This document shows, piece by piece, positions 1 to 8,261 of a stretch of 64,000 nt of DNA. How positions within the stretch are numbered: the stretch's first letter is position 1; every line of letters begins with the position of its first letter. The notes beneath the pieces are model-generated. The model saw only the letters and a list, made by a program, of their open reading frames with translations, had not been told where the DNA came from and did not search any database. The stretch comes from Tenacibaculum sp. Bg11-29. Its GTDB lineage: Bacteria > Bacteroidota > Bacteroidia > Flavobacteriales > Flavobacteriaceae. The stretch spans positions 4,061,501-4,125,500 of the forward strand of contig NZ_PJBB01000003.1 in NCBI RefSeq assembly GCF_002836595.1, written 5' to 3'. Made by a program: the position numbers and the translations under genes.

Positions 1-173
1 ATTCTTGGATTGAAAAAGACATAGCTATTTGGCAATACAAGGACAAGAAATTACAGGCACTCATAGGAAAAAAATTTGGAGAACTACCAATATGTGGAGA
101 AAAAGATTCGGTTTTAATGTATGCAAGTGCACGCATGAATCCGTTTGAAATGACTGTAGAAGAAGTAAAATAA
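1..173 (+). CDS. C-terminal end of an unidentified protein (cut by window edge)
   Basis: An open frame runs from the first bases to a TAA at 171-173 and gives about 56 residues ending in TVEEVK. The gene begins outside the window. The visible part is mixed charged and hydrophobic sequence with no membrane segment and no motif I can assign to a family. A strong hairpin follows directly after the stop, which supports this being a real gene end. The product is unknown. Confidence 0.6.
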   Translation, partial: SWIEKDIAIWQYKDKKLQALIGKKFGELPICGEKDSVLMYASARMNPFEMTVEEVK

Positions 174-174
174 C

Positions 175-205
175 TTTAAAGGGAGATATTTTTTCTCCCT
201 TTAAA
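175..205 (+). terminator. Hairpin after the first gene
   Basis: TTTAAAGGGAGA at 175-186 is the exact reverse complement of 194-205, giving a 12-bp stem with a T-rich loop. It starts two bases after the stop codon of the partial gene. There is no long T run after it, so termination strength is uncertain. Confidence 0.6.
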
Positions 206-937
206 TCAAAACTCAGTTATAACTTATACAACTAATCTGTTATTATAAGGTCTAATGGCACACTATTCCAGAAGAATTGGAAACCACAATTGAGCAGCTT
301 CTAAAAATACTTTGATAGGAGTTTTTTTACAAAACTCCAATACTATTGTCTCGTACCACACTATCTGTGTTATTATAGAATATTCATATTAAAAACAGTA
401 AGTAAAAAGAACAGAAGAAGGCTGCAAAAATATTTTCCGTTAGTAAAAAACAATAATGTACTGGTTAACAGCACTACAAATCATGCTTTGTAAATGAAGT
501 CTGAATTTGGACGAAGGAATAAAATCAAATTGTTCATTAATGAATTAGTATAATACCTATTGTAGAAGCAGGGAAAAATATTCACCATTGCAAATAACTT
601 ACAACATAAGTATAGTAGTTCATTAACATCCTATTTAGGTGTTATTAGATCACTTAATAATACAGTCAAAATAAAGACTACTGGAAAGTATGGTGGCCTA
701 TAATATAATTAAACCATAAACAAAGAAAGCAGGTGTCCATAAATGAAAAGTGATTTTGGTTTAAAAAACATAAAATCATTAAAACAAAAAGAGTGGTTCA
801 ATAACAGTTCTATTGGATGATAAAGAGCCACTAAATAATAAAAACACAGTAAAAATAAAGACCACTATAGGTTTAGTGGCATGTTATAGGCAATGAAGAA
901 AGCCTATAACACTAAATAAATTAAAAAGAGATATATT
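206..937. other. 730-bp stretch without a convincing gene
   Basis: I find no frame of plausible coding length on either strand. It holds a small stem-loop at 318-338 (GGAGTTTT / AAAACTCC) and two similar segments, ACAGTCAAAATAAAGACTACT near 661 and ACAGTAAAAATAAAGACCACT near 846, suggesting local duplication. A 25-codon frame starts at 743 (MKSDFGLKNIKSLKQKEW...), but nothing else supports it. The segment is probably a long leader or decayed DNA upstream of the gene at 938. Confidence 0.4.
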
Positions 938-1648
938 ATGAATGATTTTAATCAACAAGCAGTTGTGAAACAAACACTTAATAGACTTATCCTTAAGGGA
1001 TCGGGGCAAAAACTTTTTTCTAGTAACCTGAATAATGCGTTAGTACTGGATAGGTTGTCCGTTCAGATCAGTACTCTTCTTATCAAAGGCTATAACGAGG
1101 AAAGTAATCATGCATTCCTTGGAATATGGATAGGAACTGGCCCTCTTAACTCGATGACTGATCTTGTAGGACAGTCGAGACTGACAGCAGAAAGTAGTAC
1201 AGGGGATTATGTTAATCAAAATATAGAGATCACAAAAGGAGGAATCGACCTACAAAACGGGATTTACACAATCGGTCTTTTTGCCTCAGACAATATCAAC
1301 ACCTTGATTGCGACATGTACACTTACCAATGGAAAAGGTGGAAATTATCATGGCACCTCTGTATCAATCACTAGTATGACTGAAAGAGCGATCAATGTAA
1401 GTTATTCAGTACCCCCTCTCATTAACCCCTCACTACGTCGTGACGTAATATGCTTATACAAAAAGAATGAACCGCAGATCCAAGGGGTTAATATAGCCAG
1501 TGCGTTTATCTCTAATAAAGAGGCTTTGGGGCATCAATTAGTAGATATAAGTTCCGTATTAATGCAACCAAACGAAACCTACCTCATTCAATATTTTGCT
1601 GATAACAAATGGGGCGGAAGTGCTTCAGCTATCGCATTCAATGTGTAA
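938..1648 (+). CDS. Unknown beta-rich protein with two similar halves
   Basis: This 236-residue protein has no signal peptide, no membrane segment and no family I recognise. The C-terminal 150 residues look like two related beta-rich units: one around HAFLGIWIGTG...YTIGLFASDN and one around RDVICLYKKNE...YLIQYFADN. Each has a hydrophobic-aromatic strand followed about 50 residues later by a Y-x-I-x-x-F strand. The same pattern (FDFVALYEGY...AAYVAWDF) appears in the next gene at 1941, so the two may be distant relatives; that is inference. Base composition stands out: one sampled line (1141-1200) is 28/60 GC, against 18/60 in a sampled line of the gene at 2676, suggesting a different origin. 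It is the first of several same-strand leaderless genes. The function is unknown. Confidence 0.7.
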   Translation: MNDFNQQAVVKQTLNRLILKGSGQKLFSSNLNNALVLDRLSVQISTLLIKGYNEESNHAFLGIWIGTGPLNSMTDLVGQSRLTAESSTGDYVNQNIEITKGGIDLQNGIYTIGLFASDNINTLIATCTLTNGKGGNYHGTSVSITSMTERAINVSYSVPPLINPSLRRDVICLYKKNEPQIQGVNIASAFISNKEALGHQLVDISSVLMQPNETYLIQYFADNKWGGSASAIAFNV

Positions 1649-1746
1649 TAAAAATCAGGTAAATATAGGATATCAAACAGGGAATAACAACAAACACCTA
1701 TTCCTGATATGCATGTTAACAAGATATCGTCATCTAACCATATCTT

Positions 1747-1768
1747 AAAGCCCATTAAAACGGGCTTT
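1747..1768 (+). terminator. Hairpin between the 938 and 1941 genes
   Basis: AAAGCCC (1747-1753) pairs exactly with GGGCTTT (1762-1768) over an 8-nt loop, about 100 bases after the stop of the preceding gene. No T run follows, so it may be a weak terminator or a leader structure. Confidence 0.4.
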
Positions 1769-1940
1769 AGCTCAATAGTTACAAGCAATTAGGAACTCCT
1801 ATACCATAAAAATTAGAATAACTGTAAAACATCAAGTTTTTAAACGTTCTTCTCCATACAAAGTAGAGTTCAGAAACTACTATAAAAAACTAGGCGAAAT
1901 CTGAAAAGCCTCATGAGTAAGAAAAATAAAAGTTATAAAA

Positions 1941-2330
1941 ATGTCAAACGTATTAAAATCTAAAACAATAATTAAGCGACCTACAGAACCATCATTTTTA
2001 TCAGAAGATCAACTTCCTTCAAAAAAAGAATATATCCACAATTCTAATACATATACAATATCTATTGATTTATTTCAAGAGTTTGGATCAGTGCAAATTC
2101 GTTGGAGAAACAATGGTCCAATAGGAAAGTTCGATTTTGTTGCATTATATGAAGGCTATGTGCCTTCTGACCCTAATACAGGTTATAGTAATTGGCAATG
2201 GGTAACTGATAGTCAAGGAACGTTTAATACAGAAAAGCAATATGGTTCAAACTGGACTGCCGCTTATGTAGCATGGGATTTTGAACTTGGTAAGTATGTT
2301 GTTGTTACAAAAGTTGGTCCAACTTCTTAA
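1941..2330 (+). CDS. Small single-domain beta protein, unknown
   Basis: A 129-residue protein without signal peptide or membrane segment. Residues about 35-125 look like one beta-sandwich domain: YTISIDLFQEFGSVQIRW, then FDFVALYEGY, a WQW strand, GSNWTAAYVAWDF and a final YVVVTKV strand. The D-F-V-A-L-Y strand followed by an aromatic strand resembles small Ig-like or lectin-like domains and the units in the gene at 938. This is fold-level impression, not a family assignment. A strong terminator at 2388 makes it a single-gene transcript. Its upstream segment (1822-1890) resembles the one before the broken gene at 6731, suggesting common regulation or common origin. Confidence 0.7.
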   Translation: MSNVLKSKTIIKRPTEPSFLSEDQLPSKKEYIHNSNTYTISIDLFQEFGSVQIRWRNNGPIGKFDFVALYEGYVPSDPNTGYSNWQWVTDSQGTFNTEKQYGSNWTAAYVAWDFELGKYVVVTKVGPTS

Positions 2331-2387
2331 TCAAAGACTCTTTAAATAATATTCATTATCAAATACAATTAAATAACTTAGTAGTTT

Positions 2388-2427
2388 ACCTGCTCCTTAA
2401 ACATTCAATTAAGGAACAGGTTTTTTT
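2388..2427 (+). terminator. Rho-independent terminator
   Basis: ACCTGCTCCTTAA (2388-2400) pairs with TTAAGGAACAGGT (2409-2421) with one mismatch over an 8-nt loop. A seven-T run follows directly. It ends the transcript of the 1941 gene. Confidence 0.9.
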
Positions 2428-2675
2428 ATTTCAAAAAACACCTAGAAACCAATACTAAAAACTTACTGACCGTTTATTCTCTTATTACAACATAAAAAAG
2501 CACACTCACAACATACATTATAAATTCACGCTCCTAAAAATATAGTTTTACATAGAAAATAATCAATATAACTAATTAACTCAACTGTTTCAAAAAATAG
2601 ATGAGCTAATACAACATTACAATAACAAAACGAACTCAATAAACTTTATAAAAACAACTCATTAAAAAAAATAAA
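2428..2675. other. Leader region of the 2676 gene with a block repeated at 6565
   Basis: No gene is seen here. The segment 2489-2566 is clearly similar to 6565-6640: both start AACATAAAAAA, share CACAACAT and end TAGAAAATAA with few gaps. The second copy lies upstream of a broken gene. This marks the segment as a conserved promoter or leader unit of this gene set, or as a footprint of duplication. Confidence 0.5.
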
Positions 2676-3206
2676 ATGTCTACACTACACGATAATAATT
2701 TCGATTTAAAAATGATTGGTTTATCTGATTTTAATTTTACGGTAACCGATTACTTTATTACTAAAGAACAACCTTGGGATGGTATTAGCACTTCTTCTAA
2801 TCAAAAAGGGGCTATGATCACTGCAAAAGCAGGTAGAAAAGGTTCAAAAGAAACTGCAGACTGGTTTAAAAAAAATATAATTAATGGCTCTGCTATCGGT
2901 TGCCAAACGATTGATAAACTTCCTTCAAAACTAAACTTTGCTTTTAAAGGAACTATGAGTTTTTCTCATAACGGAAATTCTTACATAGGCAAAGATATTG
3001 TAATTGGGCAAGGACACACTGCTGCCTTCAGAAATAATTGGTGGATTGGAGGTACAAATATGTCTACACTTACCGACCTTCCTGTAGGTATCCTTTCTAT
3101 TATAGCTCAAAACTTCAATCAAGGTAAATTTCTAAAAGCTAAGGTAACCTTTACTATTTCTGTAGGCGATGTTTCTTCAATGGGTCTGAATACTATTTCA
3201 ATTTAA
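2676..3206 (+). CDS. Unknown leaderless protein, first gene of a five-gene run
   Basis: A 176-residue protein with no signal peptide or membrane helix and no recognised family. The N-terminal third contains an aromatic VTDYFITKEQPWDG segment. The remainder alternates hydrophobic and polar residues and is rich in G, N, S and T, which suggests beta structure. It ends 15 bases before the Ntn hydrolase gene at 3222, so the two are almost certainly cotranscribed. A role as a partner, carrier or surface-binding component of the downstream hydrolases is possible but rests on position only. Confidence 0.7.
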   Translation: MSTLHDNNFDLKMIGLSDFNFTVTDYFITKEQPWDGISTSSNQKGAMITAKAGRKGSKETADWFKKNIINGSAIGCQTIDKLPSKLNFAFKGTMSFSHNGNSYIGKDIVIGQGHTAAFRNNWWIGGTNMSTLTDLPVGILSIIAQNFNQGKFLKAKVTFTISVGDVSSMGLNTISI

Positions 3207-3221
3207 TAAAAACCAAAAATT

Positions 3222-4313
3222 ATGTGTACAAGAATATTTAATAATTTCAATAATAGTTTTTTAACAACAGCCAGAAATATGGACTGGGCTACTCAAATGG
3301 CTACTACCATTTTTGCTTTTAAAATAGATAATGACCAACCTATGGTTAAATCAGGAACTTCTATAAGAAATGAAAAAACATTGGTTTGGACTGCTCAATA
3401 TGATAGTATAGTTACCATGATAGAATCTAAAGTTACTACAGATAATTCAAAAGAGAAAGAAGAAACCATTTTTGGTGCTTCTGACGGTATAAACTCGGTG
3501 GGACTAGTAGCAAATTTACTATATGATAGTAACGCTACATATCATCGTAGTAATGGAAGTTCATGCAAAAATTTAGATGTATTACGTTGGGTACAATTTG
3601 TTTTAGATACTTGCTGTTCTGTAGAAGAAGTAGTTAATAAATTCAATAAAGATGCCTCTGTACAAATTCAACTTATTGGAGGAAAAGTACCTGGTTCAGA
3701 AAGTGAGGCTTCATTACATTTAGCCATTTCTGATGTACTTGGAGATTCTGCAATTATAGAAGTTAATCAAGGTCAATTTAGAATTTATCAAAACGAAAAA
3801 TTCAGAGTAATGACCAATGAACCTTCTTATGCTAGACAAATTGAATTAAATCAATTTTGGGAATGGCAATGGAGTAATCAAAATAATTTCCCAAGTAATA
3901 CACTCCCCGGAGGTCCATTTCCTTCTGATAGATTTGCTAGAGCATCTTATTATTTAAATCATTTATATGAACCTGTTAGTATTTCCGACTCTTTAACACA
4001 ATCTAAATCTGTAGTTATGAATGCTTCTGTTCCTGTAAATTTTAATTCAAAACTTAAAAAACATCCTAATATTGCACAAACACTTTGGACCACTGTTGCA
4101 AGTCATAATGAATTAACATATTATTTCTGTAATGCTCGTACAATTGGAAATATTTGGATGGACCTTAATCAAATGGAATTATTTCCTTCTTCTGTTTCAC
4201 AACTTATCGTAGTTAACGAGAACCAAGATTTAACTTTTGAAAATAAATCATTGTACGGTTTTCAAAATGAAAACTTTAAAGAGACATCAGATCCTTTTTC
4301 TATCAATTTATAA
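3222..4313 (+). CDS. Ntn hydrolase, choloylglycine hydrolase / penicillin acylase family
   Basis: A 363-residue linear amide C-N hydrolase. The protein begins M-C-T-R, so removing Met exposes Cys2 as the N-terminal nucleophile. Arg18 and Asp21 (in TARNMDW) fall at the same numbers as in characterised bile salt hydrolases, and a downstream MTNEPSY segment supplies the conserved Asn. ASDGINSVGLVANLLYDS matches the family core. Members cleave amide bonds in bile salts, penicillin V or N-acyl-homoserine lactones; the substrate here cannot be read from sequence. There is no signal peptide, unlike many periplasmic members. It sits between an unknown (2676) and a 117-residue unknown (4347). A decayed copy of its C terminus lies at 6919-7197. 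The family call is firm; the substrate is open. Confidence 0.9.
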   Translation: MCTRIFNNFNNSFLTTARNMDWATQMATTIFAFKIDNDQPMVKSGTSIRNEKTLVWTAQYDSIVTMIESKVTTDNSKEKEETIFGASDGINSVGLVANLLYDSNATYHRSNGSSCKNLDVLRWVQFVLDTCCSVEEVVNKFNKDASVQIQLIGGKVPGSESEASLHLAISDVLGDSAIIEVNQGQFRIYQNEKFRVMTNEPSYARQIELNQFWEWQWSNQNNFPSNTLPGGPFPSDRFARASYYLNHLYEPVSISDSLTQSKSVVMNASVPVNFNSKLKKHPNIAQTLWTTVASHNELTYYFCNARTIGNIWMDLNQMELFPSSVSQLIVVNENQDLTFENKSLYGFQNENFKETSDPFSINL

Positions 4314-4346
4314 AAAACTGCTTTAATAATCAAAAAATTTAACATC

Positions 4347-4700
4347 GTGAAAACTTTAGAAAACATAAAAACTGAAACTATTCAAGTATTAAAAACTAAC
4401 AATCAAGAAGCAAGTTTGAATGCAACATATAACTCACATTCTCAAATAGAGGACCCTGTATTTAATTTCAAACTTAATGGCTTAAATGCTACAAAATGGG
4501 AATTAACTTACAGTGAAGTTGCTATCATTTTTGCGAGAAAAGAAGTTTCTGTTCAAGAAAAATCAGAATATCCGAGTTTAGGATTATTTTCAATTGGAAA
4601 AAACACTAACTGGCTATACAACCATAATTTATGGGAACAACCTAAAGACTTAGAAAGTGCTATTTATAAATTGTTAGAATTTAGCTTAACTGGAAAATAA
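4347..4700 (+). CDS. Unknown 117-residue protein, GTG start
   Basis: The frame starts at a GTG 33 bases after the hydrolase stop; there is no ATG nearby in frame. The product is soluble, leaderless and mixed alpha/beta by eye, with a C-terminal segment rich in W, L and acidic residues (NLWEQPKDLESAIYKLLEFS). I do not recognise the family. Its place between two predicted amide/ester hydrolase genes suggests it is a chaperone, inhibitor or immunity partner of one of them, as small unknowns beside leaderless toxic enzymes often are. That is inference from context only. Confidence 0.65.
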   Translation: MKTLENIKTETIQVLKTNNQEASLNATYNSHSQIEDPVFNFKLNGLNATKWELTYSEVAIIFARKEVSVQEKSEYPSLGLFSIGKNTNWLYNHNLWEQPKDLESAIYKLLEFSLTGK

Positions 4701-4797
4701 CAGTAACAGGATTACTCCTATCACCAATTTACCTAGTAATAGGTGAAAGCAATTATAATACTCATATTATGAAATTAAACAATAGATCACAAAGAAC

Positions 4798-6411
4798 ATG
4801 GAAAAATTAGATTCTTTTAAAAAGGTTGTTGTCCTTATGTTAGAGAACCGATCTTTCGATAATCTCTTAGGCTTCCTTTATAAAGATGGGGTTCCTGAAG
4901 GTAAAAAATTTGAAGGTTTACAGGAAAAAACAATAAGCAATCCAATACCAAAAAGAGCCGAAGGCTCTGAAAAGAACAAGGTTATTGAAGTAAGTAAAGC
5001 AGAAAATTATCATCAACCTTATCCAGACCCTGGAGAAGAGTATCAACATGTAAATACTCAATTATACAATTATATATCTCCTGAGAATATAGGTATCTCG
5101 GCTAGTAAAATGAAACCTCCATATAACATTCCTAAAACCACACCTTCTACTCCTTCAATGAACGGTTTTGTTAACGATTACATCAATACTTTAGAGGCAT
5201 TATCTGGTTATAAAACGACAGAGGAAGAGTATCGCAAAATCATGCAATGTTTTACTCCTGATAAAATACCTGTGCTTACAACACTTGCTAAAGAGTTCGC
5301 CGTTTTTGACCATTGGTTTTGTTCAGTTCCAAGTCAAACTTGGTGTAATCGATCTTTTTGGCATGCTGGTACATCAGGAGGAAAAGTAATCAACCCAAAT
5401 AACTTAGAAACCGCTGAACAATGGATAAACGATGTTTGGTCACAACCTACTCTATTTGATAGATTATCTGAAAATAAAAAATCCTTTACCATTTACACAG
5501 AAGACTATCCCATTACAGCCCTTGTTAATGGTATTAAATATTGTAAGCAGACAGAATTTGGAGGTCTTAATAAATTTAAAGAAGATGCCTTAAAAGGAAA
5601 ATTACCAAATTACTCCTTTATAGAACCTAAATTTTATGGGCAGCATAATGATCAACATCCTTCTGCCTATTCTACCTCTGGCCCTTCAAAGGAAAAGAAG
5701 CTTCAAAAAAAAAATGTAATACCTAAAAGTGAAACATATACCAAAGAAGGAACCGTATTATTAGGAGAAAAACTCATATGGGATGTTTATAATGCTGTTA
5801 AAAACAGTCCCGAGCGTGACGAAATACTACTAATTATAACACACGATGAACACGGGGGGTGTTTTGATCACGTTGCTCCTGGAGTTGGTATACCTCCTAC
5901 GCCAAAGAACAAATCGAAATCTATGAATTTTTCTAGAAATAATGAAACAGAAGATACAAGCTTGGGATTTTCATTTGATCGTTTAGGTGTTCGGGTTCCT
6001 ATGGTTATGATTTCTTCTTTCATAGAAAAAAACACTATTGTGAATGATACTCATGACCATACTTCTTTCATAAAAACAATGTGTGAAAAATGGGGAATGG
6101 AAGGTTTAACAAATAGAGATAAAGCTGCAAAATCATTTGCTCCTGTTTTCTCTAATAAAAAAAGAATTGATTTCCCTGATATTCCAGAACCTCAAATAAC
6201 GGATATAAATGAAAAAGAGTATGACGATGATAAACTCAATGGATTACAGAAAACAATTATAAAAAATTTACATTTATGTGTTTTACATTCCCTTAGGGAA
6301 AAGAATCTAAATTCAGATAAATTAGTAAATATTAAAGATATAGATACTGTAAAAAAAGCAAAAGAATATATGAGCATATTAAAGTTGATTATTGATGGGA
6401 TGGATATATAA
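4798..6411 (+). CDS. Phospholipase C / acid phosphatase-type phosphoesterase
   Basis: A 537-residue member of the phosphoesterase superfamily that includes bacterial phospholipase C and AcpA. The N terminus carries the metal/nucleophile motif LENRSFDNLLGFL. The central part has THDEHGGCFDHV, and the C-terminal part has GVRVPMVMISSF followed by THDHTSF; these are the conserved metal-binding blocks in the right order. Such enzymes cleave phosphocholine or other head groups from phospholipids, or act as acid phosphatases. Most relatives are exported by Sec or Tat, but this one starts directly in the catalytic domain with no leader. That implies a cytoplasmic role or a non-Sec route such as a contractile injection system. 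It is the last gene of the run and is followed by a strong terminator. Confidence 0.88.
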   Translation: MEKLDSFKKVVVLMLENRSFDNLLGFLYKDGVPEGKKFEGLQEKTISNPIPKRAEGSEKNKVIEVSKAENYHQPYPDPGEEYQHVNTQLYNYISPENIGISASKMKPPYNIPKTTPSTPSMNGFVNDYINTLEALSGYKTTEEEYRKIMQCFTPDKIPVLTTLAKEFAVFDHWFCSVPSQTWCNRSFWHAGTSGGKVINPNNLETAEQWINDVWSQPTLFDRLSENKKSFTIYTEDYPITALVNGIKYCKQTEFGGLNKFKEDALKGKLPNYSFIEPKFYGQHNDQHPSAYSTSGPSKEKKLQKKNVIPKSETYTKEGTVLLGEKLIWDVYNAVKNSPERDEILLIITHDEHGGCFDHVAPGVGIPPTPKNKSKSMNFSRNNETEDTSLGFSFDRLGVRVPMVMISSFIEKNTIVNDTHDHTSFIKTMCEKWGMEGLTNRDKAAKSFAPVFSNKKRIDFPDIPEPQITDINEKEYDDDKLNGLQKTIIKNLHLCVLHSLREKNLNSDKLVNIKDIDTVKKAKEYMSILKLIIDGMDI

Positions 6412-6481
6412 TGTTAAATTTTGATCTCATTTATATAGTAATACATGAATTTAGAATATAAAAAAGTACATTAATTGATAT

Positions 6482-6512
6482 AAATTCCAAATATTATATT
6501 TGGAATTTTTTT
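6482..6512 (+). terminator. Rho-independent terminator after the phosphoesterase
   Basis: AAATTCCAAATA (6482-6493) and TATTTGGAATTT (6497-6508) form a perfect 12-bp stem with a 3-nt loop. T residues follow. It closes the 2676-6411 run. Confidence 0.9.
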
Positions 6513-6730
6513 TTAGTAATATGCAGCATCGTTATCTTTTATTTTCATTTTTCACTTTACTAGCAACATAAAAAAACGCATTCACAACATTAGCTTAATT
6601 TCTAAGTGCTTTAGAGGTAATTTTATAATAGAAAATAAATAGCGCTGTACATTAGTTTTCAAAAATTAATCAAAGTAGAATTCAAATACTACTATAAAAA
6701 AACGAGATATCTTTTATAACAACCTTATAA

Positions 6731-6918
6731 GTAGGTAAATTAAAAACTAATATTATTTCTGAGAATGTTAAATCAATTATTAATGTCGATAATCAAACAA
6801 ATGCGTACGCTATTACCTCTACAAATATAGACTATGGCAAAATCGAAAAAGGCTCATATTCGATTCCTCCAAAAACAAAACAACTTGGTATTAAATATCA
6901 AGGAGCAAAAGGGAGTAT
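6731..6918 (+). pseudogene. Fragment of a small pore-former/lectin-like beta-sandwich gene
   Basis: An open frame without a usable start codon runs from 6731 and reads ...SIINVDNQTNAYAITST, then IDYGKIEKGSYSIPPKTKQL and YQGAKGS. The order (hydrophobic strand, D-N-x-T, Y-x-x-G, I-P-P-K, then G-x-x-G) resembles the central part of aegerolysin or actinoporin-type membrane-binding beta-sandwich proteins. The similarity is at pattern level and weak. At about 6915 coding similarity switches to another frame, which matches the C terminus of the Ntn hydrolase. The upstream DNA (6565-6703) is a mosaic of segments found before the genes at 1941 and 2676. I read this as a decayed relative of the left-end cluster. 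Confidence 0.5.
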
Positions 6919-7197
6919 ACTATTGGTGATATTTGGATGGATTTAAAACAAGTAGATTTATTTCCTTTTTCTGTTTCAAAACTTACTATAATACCAGAAA
7001 TTAAAGAAAAAGGAGAATTTACATTCATAAACAAGCCGTTCTATGGTTTTCAAAATGAAACCTTTATAGAAACTACTAATCCATTTACGGTAATAAATAA
7101 CATTCAAAAACAACTATTTTTAAAAAAATTACAAACTATAAACATCTATTACAAGGAGATACAAAAACTTAATATTCAAAATAAATATTCCTTTTAA
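6919..7197 (+). pseudogene. C-terminal remnant of a second Ntn hydrolase
   Basis: From 6919 the frame reads TIGDIWMDLKQVDLFPFSVS, then NKPFYGFQNETFIETTNPF. This matches the last 60 residues of the hydrolase at 3222 (TIGNIWMDLNQMELFPSSVS ... NKSLYGFQNENFKETSDPF). The catalytic N-terminal 300 residues are absent, so no enzyme is made. The copy extends about 30 codons past the ancestral stop. The ATG at 6937 would give an 86-residue product, but it lies inside the homologous block and is unlikely to be a real start. An IS element inserted 33 bases downstream. Confidence 0.8.
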
Positions 7198-7222
7198 AGA
7201 AGTTTACATACTAAATATGATT

Positions 7223-8198
7223 TCAGATTATAGAGGTCAGTATATAAGTTCATATCTTTAAAGTCAACGAATATAATGTTATTATGAATATTTTTAAAGG
7301 CCAAAACCTTCTAGAGTTTGCTGATCGGTTCAAAACTAATGAAGATTGCAAGGAATATTTGGCAGATATTAAATGGAAAAATTGTTTTCAATGTGTTAAA
7401 TGTGGTCATAAAAAGGCTCAAATAAGAAAGGATTTCTCACGTACTTGCAATATTTGTTCTCATCAGGAATCTGCAACGTCAAACACACTTTTCCACAAAG
7501 TTAAATTTGGAGTTAGAAAAGCTTTTTTCATTGTTTTTGAAATGAGTACAAGTACAAAAAGTCTTTCTGCAAGCTATGTTTCAGTTCGTTTTAGTGTCAC
7601 AGAAAAGACAGCACGTTTATTTATGCTTAAAATTAGAGAGGCTATGAAAAGTAGTGGAAATAATCCTATGACTGGGATTGTTCATGTTGATGAGTTTGTT
7701 CTAGGTGGTCGTGAAAAAGATAAAGTGGGCAGAAGTTATAAAGCAAAGAAAAAGAAGGCTATAACTGCTGTTGAGCTAACTGAAGATGGAAAAGTAAAAA
7801 GAATGTATGCAATGAGAATCGAAGATTTTTCAGCTACTTCTTTACAATATATTTTCGTGAATCATATCAGTCGAGAAGCTAAAGTGATAACTGATAAATG
7901 GAGAGGCTACAGACCTATTGCTAAAGCCTATGATATTACCCAAATTGAAAGTAATGGAGGTATGAACTTTAAAGCTCTTCATACAATGATTCATCAAGTG
8001 AAATCTTGGATAAGAACAACTTACTCTTGGGTAAGTGACTTTAACATAAACAGATATTTTAATGAATTTTGTTTCAGAATTAATAGCTCACAAAGCAAAG
8101 AAACAATATTCAATAACTTAATAAGAAAAATGGTTGAAAAGGGTAAAGTACATCACGAACAAATTATATGTAGATAACTACTGACCTCTATCAGATTA
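7223..8198 (+). mobile_element. Intact IS1595-family insertion with 8-bp target duplication
   Basis: The element runs exactly from 7231 to 8190 (960 bp). Its ends are perfect 12-bp inverted repeats, TAGAGGTCAGTA at 7231-7242 and TACTGACCTCTA at 8179-8190. It is flanked by the direct repeat TCAGATTA at 7223-7230 and 8191-8198. An 8-bp duplication is the known signature of IS1595-family transposition. One transposase gene fills the interior. The identical target repeats and unbroken gene indicate a recent insertion, into DNA just behind the decayed hydrolase copy. Confidence 0.95.
7284..8177 (+). CDS. IS1595-family transposase (ISXO2-like)
   Basis: This 297-residue protein has the family layout. 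An N-terminal zinc ribbon uses two C-x-x-C pairs (CVKCGHKK and CNICSHQE). A conserved linker helix follows, then the ISXO2-like catalytic domain starting HVDEFVLGGREKDKVGRS. D in HVDEF and D in VITDKWRGY are the first two catalytic acids, with the third region in the IHQVKSWIRTTY...FNEFCFRIN block. Length and domain order are those of a full-length enzyme, so it is probably active. It lies inside the element bounded by 12-bp inverted repeats. Confidence 0.93.
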   Translation: MNIFKGQNLLEFADRFKTNEDCKEYLADIKWKNCFQCVKCGHKKAQIRKDFSRTCNICSHQESATSNTLFHKVKFGVRKAFFIVFEMSTSTKSLSASYVSVRFSVTEKTARLFMLKIREAMKSSGNNPMTGIVHVDEFVLGGREKDKVGRSYKAKKKKAITAVELTEDGKVKRMYAMRIEDFSATSLQYIFVNHISREAKVITDKWRGYRPIAKAYDITQIESNGGMNFKALHTMIHQVKSWIRTTYSWVSDFNINRYFNEFCFRINSSQSKETIFNNLIRKMVEKGKVHHEQIICR

Positions 8199-8208
8199 TA
8201 TATAAAAC

Positions 8209-8245
8209 AGCAGAAGTCTTATTTAATTAAAGTTTCTGCTATTTT
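8209..8245. terminator. Hairpin serving the minus-strand operon end
   Basis: AGCAGAA (8209-8215) pairs with TTCTGCT (8234-8240). It lies 22 bases beyond the stop of the minus-strand lipoprotein gene at 8262. A/T-rich flanks occur on both sides, so it could work in either direction. Confidence 0.6.
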
Positions 8246-8261
8246 ATATATTGAAAGCTTT

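Noticed and set aside
743..820. 25-codon frame MKSDFGLKNIKSLKQK resembling a peptide leader
   Set aside because: No double-glycine or other cleavage motif, no processing or export genes nearby, and length expected by chance.
6937..7197. Stand-alone 86-residue gene starting at ATG 6937
   Set aside because: The homology to the Ntn hydrolase C terminus begins before this ATG, so it is a fragment, not an independent gene.
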